The notes below the pieces were generated by a model. The model did no database searches. It had not been told where the DNA came from and saw only the letters and a program-made list of their open reading frames with translations. Positions 7,667 through 13,376 of a stretch of 13,376 nucleotides of DNA are shown piece after piece. The first letter of the stretch is position 1; each line of letters begins with the position of its first letter. A program made the translations under genes and the position numbers. This DNA comes from Candidatus Njordarchaeota archaeon (GTDB lineage: Archaea; Thermoproteota; JANJXX01; Panguiarchaeales; Panguiarchaeaceae): positions 1 through 13,376 of the forward strand of contig JAGSHR010000219.1 in NCBI GenBank assembly GCA_029855985.1, given 5' to 3'.

Positions 7667-7804
7667 TATTTTTTACCTCTTTTTAGCGAAAGGTCTTTTT
7701 ATCTTATTATACTGGAATAGTTATTTTAAATTTGAATATATTTACAAGTGAGATAAATATAGTCATTGACTTGAAAAATATTAGTCATTAGGTGAGGGAT
7801 TGTT
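7667..7804. promoter_or_regulatory. Shared divergent promoter region of the tat and redox clusters
   Basis: This 138-base gap separates tatA (-) from the membrane protein gene at 7805 (+). A minus-strand TATA-like box TTTAAAATAA lies at 7721-7730, and AGAGGT (7675-7680) serves tatA. On the plus strand AGATAAATAT (7751-7760) is a TATA-like candidate and GGTGAGG (7791-7797) is a ribosome binding site seven bases before the TTG start. TAGTCATT occurs at 7760-7767 and again at 7782-7789, 22 bases apart, around the expected plus-strand transcription start, and could be an operator. Confidence 0.5.
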
Positions 7805-8554
7805 TTGTTTGATTTAACGTTAATGTTAAAGCCAGCGTTTATCATCTATATCTTATCAGTACTGTTCTTACTCTCAGTCTCTGTCCTGGTGGCCAGTAAA
7901 AATTTTGCAAGAATTGTATATATACTCTTCACAGTTATAGGGATACTCCTCGCAGTTTACGCCTTAAACTTGACAGGAGAGAAGAAGAGTATACTACTAG
8001 TCTCAGCCACACTAATAAACTTCTACCCCTACTATGCCTTCGGTAAAGAAACAATGTCAAATTACAGGTTTCTCAGAACCGATTTGCCCGCTGAAACCTC
8101 TTTTTCAACGATTAGAAGTTTCATTGAAACGAGGAAATCGGGGAAACGATGCATTAATGTCTATAGGAAAAAAGCATTATTTGAGACACGCTCAAGCGAG
8201 GTCTTAATCTCAGTAACAGATGAGGGAGTTGAATTCTCCGGTTACCCCAACAAGTTTATTTTGAATATTTACAAGTTACTCATGCTGTTCATCTTGGGGT
8301 ACCTGTACTTTATTATTTACAGTTATCTAGGGGAAACAGACATAGCAAAATTTATTACCCCTATCTCGGTGATAAGCATAGCTATTATAGCTTTGCTAGG
8401 CCTCATGTTCAACGTCAGAGGTTTCGTTGAAGACAATATAGATTTAACACTTAGAGTAGTGTACAGCGAATTGAAGGAATTAATTAAAGCTGCCGAAATC
8501 GCTAGGGTGATCAAAATCGCCAAGAAATTTAAAACCTGTAAACCTGAAAACTAA
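7805..8554 (+). CDS. Unrecognised five-span membrane protein heading the redox cluster
   Basis: I do not recognise this family. The 249-residue protein has hydrophobic segments at about 10-30, 36-55 and 62-79, a soluble stretch at 80-152, two more hydrophobic segments at about 153-175 and 182-203, and a charged helical C-terminus at 208-243. This is the order and spacing found in the membrane protein between tatA and tatC, and both end in the same motif, here KAAEIARVIKIAKKF at 228-242 (9 of 15 positions identical). The start is TTG at 7805, supported by GGTGAGG seven bases upstream; the next in-frame ATG (7823) lacks such a site. The stop is 14 bases before the iron-sulfur protein gene, so these should form one transcript. 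It could be a membrane anchor or an accessory of the Tat system; both ideas rest on context only. Confidence 0.82.
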   Translation: MFDLTLMLKPAFIIYILSVLFLLSVSVLVASKNFARIVYILFTVIGILLAVYALNLTGEKKSILLVSATLINFYPYYAFGKETMSNYRFLRTDLPAETSFSTIRSFIETRKSGKRCINVYRKKALFETRSSEVLISVTDEGVEFSGYPNKFILNIYKLLMLFILGYLYFIIYSYLGETDIAKFITPISVISIAIIALLGLMFNVRGFVEDNIDLTLRVVYSELKELIKAAEIARVIKIAKKFKTCKPEN

Positions 8555-8568
8555 ACGTTGGTGATATT

Positions 8569-10185
8569 ATGGATAAAGTTGGAGTAGTAGTTTGCCCAAC
8601 TAATAACCAAGGCAATGTTTCGTGGAGCGACTTATCCACCGCGCTGGCTAGGATCACCGGGAAGTATGATTACCTCGAATACATAGATTTGGGTATCGAA
8701 AAGTGCGATAAGATTCCCCAGAAGAAGATCGAGGAACTTCAAAACGAAGTGAAAAAGGTTATCCTGCTGGCAAGTGACCCTTATAGTGAAACCGTTGCGA
8801 GGATAGTCGAGGTTTTCAGGGTTGCAGAGTTTGAAACTCACCTAATCAAAGTATTGGACGCAAGGTTATTTAGTGACAACAATAATGTTTTAGTTGATTT
8901 ACTGGAAAGATATTTAGTTTATTGGGGAACTTACCTATCTAATCTTTCAAGAAGACAGTTAACCATGACAATCTCTAGGTTCAAATCAAAGCTTAAAAGA
9001 AGGGACATCCTCAGATTAGTGAAGAGAGGCTTTCTTGAGAGAAGATTTCTCCCATCCTTTGAGCCCGAGGTTTGCGTTCTTGATCGAGGCTGCACAAAGT
9101 GCATCGATTACTGCCCCATGGATGCTTTAAAACCATTAAGCATTAAAGAGAGGAAAATCGAAGTTTACGAGACAAAGTGTGTTAGTTGTGGAATTTGCGC
9201 CTCTGTTTGCCCAACAAGTGCCGTTGAAGTCCACAGTTCCTCACAGGAGATACTGAACAAGAGTTATGAGAATCTAAGGGGGCTCCTGGGCGACACTCAC
9301 CCCATTCTTGTTGTTTCATGTGGTGTTTATTCATCAAAGTTCTTACTGGAAAAGGGAGAGAGCATACTCAGGTCAAACGATGTGTTCAATTTGGAATTAG
9401 ATTGCGTTGGGAGAATGGACCCCATCACTATCCTGAACTATATTAGAAGCGGAGTTAAGGGCATCGTTTTGATTGATTGCGCGGGAGAATGCCCATACGG
9501 GATAAAGAGACCCCTCATTAGGGAGAACTTCGATTACACAAGGAAGATCCTTGAATCCTTTGGTATTGACCCAAATATTATTCAGCTCGTGCCTGTGGGT
9601 GACGAAAGTGGATTACTGAATGCAGTTGAAACCATTAGAAAAACCCCATTTGAACCTCCAAGTGATGACATCATATATTTCGATAAGGGCGAAAACAAGT
9701 TCAAGAGAGTCATTATGGATCTCTCAAAGTCACTAAACGTGGTGCCCAAGGGAACCTTCAGCGCAGAAATTTACGGGCCAGCGACAATCAGTATAGAGGA
9801 AATCAAGTGCACGATGTGTAAGGTTTGTGTGTTCCACTGTCCAACGTACTCATTCGCCATGGAGAAAACCGACGGAAAATTAAAATTAACATTTAGGCTT
9901 GCAAACTGCATCGCGTGTGGACACTGCGTAGAGGTTTGCCCAGAGAACGCCCTTTCAATCGACTATAATTTTGATATATCCAAAGTGGCAGATGGAACAA
10001 TTGATCTCTTCAAAGAGGACGAAATGGCTTACTGCAAGAACTGTGGAGCCCCAATAGGTCCAATGTCCCAATTAAAGAAAGTGGAGAGACTTCTCCGGTT
10101 AAAGTGGAAAAACGATGACAAAGCAATCGAGCACATTTACTACTGTGAGAAATGCAAAAAACTGAAAGCCCTTGGTTTAATATGA
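8569..10185 (+). CDS. Multi-cluster iron-sulfur protein with HdrA-like N-terminus and MvhD/FlpD-like domain
   Basis: Predicted cytoplasmic electron-transfer protein of 538 residues with no signal peptide or membrane segment. Residues 1-110 (VGVVVCP..., VILLASDP, a following ETHLIKVLDARL stretch) resemble the HdrA N-terminal domain but lack its ACSP cysteine, and there is no FAD-binding Rossmann motif. A first dicluster ferredoxin follows (Cys169/175/178/182 and Cys204/207/210/214), the first site having an unusual Cx5Cx2Cx3C spacing. An MvhD/FlpD-like domain at about 245-345 has Cys251, Cys279 (CVGRMDP), Cys304 and Cys308 for a [2Fe-2S] centre; the usual first Cys of the pair is Val248. A second dicluster ferredoxin (Cys414/417/420/424 and Cys447/450/453/457) and a CxxC...CxxC metal-binding end (489/492, 526/529) complete it. 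GGTGAT precedes the ATG. The TorD gene follows by 23 bases. A role feeding electrons to or from a molybdoenzyme is inferred. Confidence 0.88.
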   Translation: MDKVGVVVCPTNNQGNVSWSDLSTALARITGKYDYLEYIDLGIEKCDKIPQKKIEELQNEVKKVILLASDPYSETVARIVEVFRVAEFETHLIKVLDARLFSDNNNVLVDLLERYLVYWGTYLSNLSRRQLTMTISRFKSKLKRRDILRLVKRGFLERRFLPSFEPEVCVLDRGCTKCIDYCPMDALKPLSIKERKIEVYETKCVSCGICASVCPTSAVEVHSSSQEILNKSYENLRGLLGDTHPILVVSCGVYSSKFLLEKGESILRSNDVFNLELDCVGRMDPITILNYIRSGVKGIVLIDCAGECPYGIKRPLIRENFDYTRKILESFGIDPNIIQLVPVGDESGLLNAVETIRKTPFEPPSDDIIYFDKGENKFKRVIMDLSKSLNVVPKGTFSAEIYGPATISIEEIKCTMCKVCVFHCPTYSFAMEKTDGKLKLTFRLANCIACGHCVEVCPENALSIDYNFDISKVADGTIDLFKEDEMAYCKNCGAPIGPMSQLKKVERLLRLKWKNDDKAIEHIYYCEKCKKLKALGLI

Positions 10186-10208
10186 AGTATTCGTAGGAGG
10201 GTGTTAAA

Positions 10209-10793
10209 ATGGAAAAAGAAGACATAGTTAGAGCCCTACTCTATAAATTTTTCTCAAAAACATTTATGAGCCCAAAAAAAGAACTACTGGTTTTCCTGGA
10301 AGAGATCGAAAAGGACTTGAAGGAACTTGATTATGGAAGATACACCGACATAAACGTCAGCGAGATAATTAAAGCTCTCAGAAATGCAAACGACGAAAAG
10401 ATCGCGACAGAGTACGTTAGCCTCTTCATAAACAAGTACCCAAAAGTTCCATGTCCACCGCACGAATCCTACTTTAGAAGTGAATCACTCTATGACCCCT
10501 TAGTAATCTCTGACCTAAACAGTTTCTACTCAAAAATGGGACTAGAACCAAAAAGCAGCTTTGGCGACCACATATCCAACATATTCGAGTACATGTTCGC
10601 ATTAATCCTAAGCGAAAACATGCCCAAAGAAGAAAAAACAAAAACAGAGAGAGACTTCTTCCTAAAACACATAGCATCATGGGTAAAAAAACTAACAAAA
10701 TGCATCAAAGAAAACACCAAAGAGAATTACTACAAAGCAGTAGCAAACCACCTTGAAACATTCATCAAAGAGGAAAAAGAAAGACTAAAATAA
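10209..10793 (+). CDS. TorD/NarJ/DmsD-family molybdoenzyme chaperone
   Basis: Cytoplasmic chaperone of the TorD family, which binds the twin-arginine signal peptide or apoprotein of DMSO-reductase-type molybdoenzymes and holds export back until the cofactor is inserted. The 194-residue all-helical protein shows the family landmarks: EYVSLFI at about 83-89, the PCPPHESYFR segment just after it, GDHISNIFEYMFAL at about 135-148 and FFLKHIASWVKKL in the last third. An AGGAGGGTG ribosome binding site (10195-10203) lies five bases before the ATG, one of the strongest in the window. It is 23 bases downstream of the iron-sulfur protein gene and in the same strand cluster, close to tatA/tatC. The client enzyme is not in the window; the family is too divergent to assign TorD, DmsD or NarJ specifically. 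Confidence 0.85.
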   Translation: MEKEDIVRALLYKFFSKTFMSPKKELLVFLEEIEKDLKELDYGRYTDINVSEIIKALRNANDEKIATEYVSLFINKYPKVPCPPHESYFRSESLYDPLVISDLNSFYSKMGLEPKSSFGDHISNIFEYMFALILSENMPKEEKTKTERDFFLKHIASWVKKLTKCIKENTKENYYKAVANHLETFIKEEKERLK

Positions 10794-10795
10794 AA

Positions 10796-10833
10796 TCAAG
10801 CAAATGGAGAAAAAAATAATTCAAGCATATGGA
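10796..10833. repeat. Short direct repeat in the convergent gap
   Basis: TCAAGCAAATGGA (10796-10808) is repeated as TCAAGCATATGGA (10821-10833), one mismatch in 13, 25 bases apart, filling most of the 45-base gap between torD and the convergent ABC ATPase gene. No function can be assigned; it may be a small duplication. Confidence 0.4.
10810..10816 (-). terminator. T7 terminator of the ABC transporter operon
   Basis: On the minus strand a run of seven T occurs 22 bases after the stop codon of the ABC ATPase, in the gap between convergent genes. This matches the T-tract type of archaeal terminator. No strong stem precedes it. Confidence 0.45.
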
Positions 10834-10838
10834 AAATC

Positions 10839-11513
10839 TTACCTTTCCTTGACTATTTTTCCATCTCTAATTTCGATTATTCTGTCTGATATTTTCGCTA
10901 TTTCTGGGTCGTGTGTGCTGACTATAAATGTGACGTTCTTCTCCTCGCTTATCTCCTTCATCAATTTGACTATCTTCGAGCCTGTCTCCAAGTCAAGGTG
11001 AGCCGTTGGTTCATCAGCGAAAACAATCTTCGGATCAGCGATAAGCGCCCTAGCAATAGCAACCCTCTGCTGCTGACCAACACTCATCTGAAAAGGCTTA
11101 TGATGAACCCTATCCGAAAGACCAACACGATCAAGCAAAGCCTTAGCCTTCTCAACAAACTTACCCCAATCCCTCTCATACGGAACAACAGGAACAATAA
11201 CATTCTCCAAGGCATCCAAAAAATCAATCAAGTTAAGCAACTGGAAAATAAAGCCAACATTCCTGTAACGCCAGTAAGCAGCCTGGTCAGGGGAAAACTT
11301 GGTGACGTCAACACTGTCGTAAAGCACTCTGCCACCACTAGGCTTAATGAGAGCAGCCATAACAAGAAGCAAAGTAGTCTTACCGCTACCAGACGGACCG
11401 AGAACAGACACAAACTCACCACCAGACACCTCAAAAGACACACCGCGAAGCGCATAAACCAAACTATCACCAACACGATAAACCTTACTAACATTATCAA
11501 CAACAACCTTCAA
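10839..11513 (-). CDS. ABC transporter ATP-binding protein (LolD/MacB type)
   Basis: ATPase subunit of a MacB/LolCDE-type ABC transporter, working at the cytoplasmic face with the two FtsX-like permeases encoded upstream. At 224 residues it is a single nucleotide-binding domain with Walker A GPSGSGKTT at 39-47, Q-loop Gln91, signature SVGQQQR at 144-150, Walker B IVFADE at 163-168 and H-loop His201. The signature has Val where LSGGQ normally has its first Gly. The start is TTG at 11513, overlapping the permease stop in a TTGA arrangement; GGAGGTGT at 11521-11528, inside the permease gene, is an excellent ribosome binding site eight bases upstream. Residues 1 to about 166 use mostly NNT/NNG codons, while the last quarter switches to NNA/NNC codons like the rest of the window. 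Substrate is unknown; lipoprotein, peptide or antibiotic handling are family options. Confidence 0.94.
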   Translation of the reverse strand: MKVVVDNVSKVYRVGDSLVYALRGVSFEVSGGEFVSVLGPSGSGKTTLLLVMAALIKPSGGRVLYDSVDVTKFSPDQAAYWRYRNVGFIFQLLNLIDFLDALENVIVPVVPYERDWGKFVEKAKALLDRVGLSDRVHHKPFQMSVGQQQRVAIARALIADPKIVFADEPTAHLDLETGSKIVKLMKEISEEKNVTFIVSTHDPEIAKISDRIIEIRDGKIVKER

Positions 11514-12496
11514 CCATTCAACACCTCCACAAAATCATTTGAAAACCAGATTATTACCAAATATAGGAAGACTAGGTTAAGTAGAAGCGTTGGGAAGGGG
11601 AGCAACAGATACGCCGTGAAAAAGAAATACATTTTCAAAAAAGTGCTTAACAAGACCGCCAAGAATAAAACGCTTAAAACGTAACCTAGGACGTAAACAG
11701 TTATGTACCTGTAATAGAATAGTTTCACTAAGTGTTTCCTTTTCCAACCAACACCGAGTAGTACTGCGAACTCCCTCCTGTAAACATTGAAGAACAAGAA
11801 AGCTACTAGGAACGTGGCGACAAAAGATGACACAAACGTGGAAACAACAGTGAGCCTCCTGAAACCAGGTAAAAGATTAACCTCTGAAACCGCAACCTCT
11901 CCCTCGAAAACGTTTTTAAGATCTTGCTTTAAGCTCTCAGAATCCCTGAAAATATCCGCAAAAACGAAAACCAAGTTGTATTTCCCGGGGTCATCGAAAA
12001 ACACAATAACTGGAACCACATAGGGATAATCCAAGACCTCAACGCTAAAACTAGAATAAATAACCCCTGAAACACGATAACTAGAACCATTAAAAGAAAA
12101 TAAATCACCAACACTCAAATGGAGACTCTCACTAACCAAAACTTCCCCAGAAGACGAAGGCAAACCACCCGAAACAATGTAACTCTCCATGAATACCCCA
12201 GACCCCTCACCGCAAAAAACAACGTAAACCTCACTACCATTAAGAGAAATCCTTTGACTCCTCAAACCAAAAACAAAAAACACCCCATCAACACCACGAA
12301 CACGATCAAGATCATCACGATAAACACCAGAAAAAGAAACAACCTTGTAATAATCATTATTAACAGAAACCTCAAAAAAATAAAAAGGCAAAACAAAAAC
12401 ACTAAAAATAACCAAAAAAACCATGAGAAAAACAAACAACCTACCAAACAAACCCCTCAAACCAAGAGAAAAAAAGCCAGAAAACTTACCGGACAT
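11510..12496 (-). CDS. FtsX/MacB-like ABC transporter permease
   Basis: Membrane subunit of the MacB/FtsX permease class. From the ATG at 12496 (328 residues) there is one N-terminal membrane helix at about 18-41, an extracytoplasmic MacB_PCD-like domain at about 42-198 (with GGLPSSSGEVLVSESLHLSVGD-like order near 110-131), then three helices at about 214-238, 264-286 and 293-316. The cytoplasmic loop between the last segments carries GWKRKH (250-255), shared with the neighbouring permease. GGTGAT (12502-12507) lies five bases before the ATG; a TTG two codons earlier is less likely. It starts 6 bases after the first permease ends and overlaps the ATPase start, so translation is coupled. The first two thirds is extremely rich in GTT, TTT, GGT and TCT codons, unlike the C-terminal helices, which use mixed NNA/NNC codons. 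It probably pairs with the other permease as a heterodimer. Confidence 0.88.
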   Translation of the reverse strand: MSGKFSGFFSLGLRGLFGRLFVFLMVFLVIFSVFVLPFYFFEVSVNNDYYKVVSFSGVYRDDLDRVRGVDGVFFVFGLRSQRISLNGSEVYVVFCGEGSGVFMESYIVSGGLPSSSGEVLVSESLHLSVGDLFSFNGSSYRVSGVIYSSFSVEVLDYPYVVPVIVFFDDPGKYNLVFVFADIFRDSESLKQDLKNVFEGEVAVSEVNLLPGFRRLTVVSTFVSSFVATFLVAFLFFNVYRREFAVLLGVGWKRKHLVKLFYYRYITVYVLGYVLSVLFLAVLLSTFLKMYFFFTAYLLLPFPTLLLNLVFLYLVIIWFSNDFVEVLNG

Positions 12497-12502
12497 CACC
12501 AA

Positions 12503-13376
12503 TCACCTAAGAACCTTCTCCAAATCCAAACCATAAACCCTCAAAAGAGCAGGAACAGAGAAAATCAAAGTAACCAAAACATAAACAACAGCAACAGTGA
12601 GAAAATAATACCTCACTAACACCAATAAGATTTTAGCAAACGAAACGCCAAAAAGAACATATATTCCAGCTGTAACAAAAGCTGCTACTAGACTCCCTAA
12701 GACAGCTAATATAACATATCTAAAGACGAATAATATCAAAATGTGTTTTCTTTTCCAGCCCATTACCCGCAGTAACAATATAAGCCTTTTCCTTGTGCCT
12801 ACGTCCCAAAATAATATGCCTGCTATCAAGGCGAAAGAAAAAACGAGATAAGTCACCATCTCACGAAATTCCTTCTCAACAGTCCTCTGCCAAGTCCTCT
12901 CAGGTATATAAACAAGTACCTCCCCATTTGGAAACTTCTCAGACACGACTCTCTTGATTTCCTTAGCCACAGCGTCAACATTATAACCAGACTTAACACG
13001 AACAACAATTGCACTATCAGGTGTAAGGATATCGTATACCCCCCTCCTCCAAAATTTCTCGTAGAGGACATAAAAGAACTTTAGGAAGGTGTTAACAGGC
13101 ATAATAATATAGCCAGCAAAGCCATTCCTCTCAGTAATTGATGAGCCGAGAGCATCCATAGCTGGACTGGAAACAACACCCTTAACAACATAGCTAAAAC
13201 TGGCAACAATCTCAGAACCATTATTCCAAAAAACATGCCTAAAAGTAAAACCTAAAACGTCTCCAACCCCACTAATACGACCAATAGACTTAAAATAAAG
13301 AAAAGCCTGCCTATCAAGCAAAACGGCATTCTCATCATTAGACGAGAAAAATTCGCCTTCAACAACATACTCAGGC
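12503..13376 (-). CDS. FtsX/MacB-like ABC transporter permease (5' end beyond the window)
   Basis: The reading frame is open to the right edge of the window, so the N-terminus is missing. The TTG at 13321 is an internal leucine, because the 18 codons before it continue the family pattern (PEYVVEGEFFSSNDENAVLL reads as the MacB 'gr.f...e.aVll' strand). The visible 290 residues hold most of the extracytoplasmic MacB_PCD-like domain (about 1-172) and three C-terminal membrane helices (about 173-190, 218-243 and 255-279), with GWKRKH at about 206-211, as in the second permease. A first membrane helix is expected outside the window. It is the most upstream visible gene of the operon and ends 6 bases before the next permease's ATG. 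Codon use changes from NNT/NNG-rich to mixed around 12,850-12,630 and back for the last 35 codons. Confidence 0.85.
   Translation of the reverse strand, partial: PEYVVEGEFFSSNDENAVLLDRQAFLYFKSIGRISGVGDVLGFTFRHVFWNNGSEIVASFSYVVKGVVSSPAMDALGSSITERNGFAGYIIMPVNTFLKFFYVLYEKFWRRGVYDILTPDSAIVVRVKSGYNVDAVAKEIKRVVSEKFPNGEVLVYIPERTWQRTVEKEFREMVTYLVFSFALIAGILFWDVGTRKRLILLLRVMGWKRKHILILFVFRYVILAVLGSLVAAFVTAGIYVLFGVSFAKILLVLVRYYFLTVAVVYVLVTLIFSVPALLRVYGLDLEKVLR

Noticed and set aside
7422..7751. A 109-codon plus-strand reading frame opposite tatA
   Set aside because: Ser/Phe/Val-rich product antisense to a clear TatA, running into the divergent promoter; no support for translation.
10911..11684. A 257-codon plus-strand reading frame opposite the ABC ATPase and permease
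   Set aside because: Its product is low-complexity and rich in Asn, Thr, Arg and Lys with no domain; it is the antisense by-product of the NNT/NNG codon usage of the real minus-strand genes, whose motifs are intact.
12119..12619. A 166-codon plus-strand reading frame opposite the two permeases
   Set aside because: Nearly all Asn, Thr, Lys, Arg and Gln without a fold or ribosome binding site; it mirrors the skewed permease codons.
12503..13321. The first permease starting at the TTG at 13321 as a 272-residue protein
   Set aside because: The frame stays open to the window edge and the upstream codons continue the MacB-like domain, so the gene is truncated by the window rather than short.
1..13376. 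A replication origin or terminus suggested by T/G-rich plus strand on the left and A/C-rich plus strand on the right
   Set aside because: The composition follows the coding strand: ordinary genes on both strands favour A/C in third positions. Only the ABC operon departs from this, in blocks, so a replication switch is not needed.

Overview
The window looks like part of an AT-rich archaeal chromosome, most likely a thermophilic member of the Thermoproteota or a related lineage. The signs are an archaeal AAA ATPase with a C-terminal nuclease-like domain, a minimal TatA/TatC export system, an Lrp/AsnC regulator, GGTGAT- or GGAGGTG-type ribosome binding sites, TATA-box-like promoters, A-rich coding strands with AGA/ATA codons, and an HdrA/MvhD-like iron-sulfur protein. 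The exact lineage cannot be read from these genes. No rRNA, tRNA, CRISPR array or insertion sequence was seen.

Left part (1-5535): an Lrp/AsnC regulator (+) converges on a stand-alone archaeal ATPase with winged helix and PD-(D/E)XK-like domain (-). The ATPase start region carries two copies of a short palindromic element 31 bp apart. Next is a complete AcnA-type aconitase (-), preceded by a leader containing a 12-bp palindrome and an imperfect 18-bp direct repeat.

Centre (5536-10793): two divergent clusters share a 138-bp promoter region. On the minus strand lie tatA, an unrecognised multi-spanning membrane protein and tatC. On the plus strand lie a second unrecognised membrane protein, a large iron-sulfur protein (HdrA N-terminus-like domain, two dicluster ferredoxin modules, an MvhD/FlpD-like domain and a CxxC pair at the end) and a TorD-family chaperone. 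The two unknown membrane proteins share topology and a C-terminal motif, KAAE[IL]A[RK]xx[KE]IAKK, so they are probably paralogues. The cluster suggests maturation, electron supply and export for a molybdenum-type redox enzyme, yet no catalytic subunit is present in the window.

Right part (10839-13376): an ABC transporter operon on the minus strand, read from the window edge inward. It holds a MacB/FtsX-type permease (cut by the edge), a second permease of the same kind and a LolD/MacB-type ATPase, tightly spaced or overlapping. Synonymous codon choice alternates in blocks inside these genes: long NNT/NNG-rich stretches are interrupted by C-terminal stretches with the NNA/NNC-rich usage seen elsewhere in the window.
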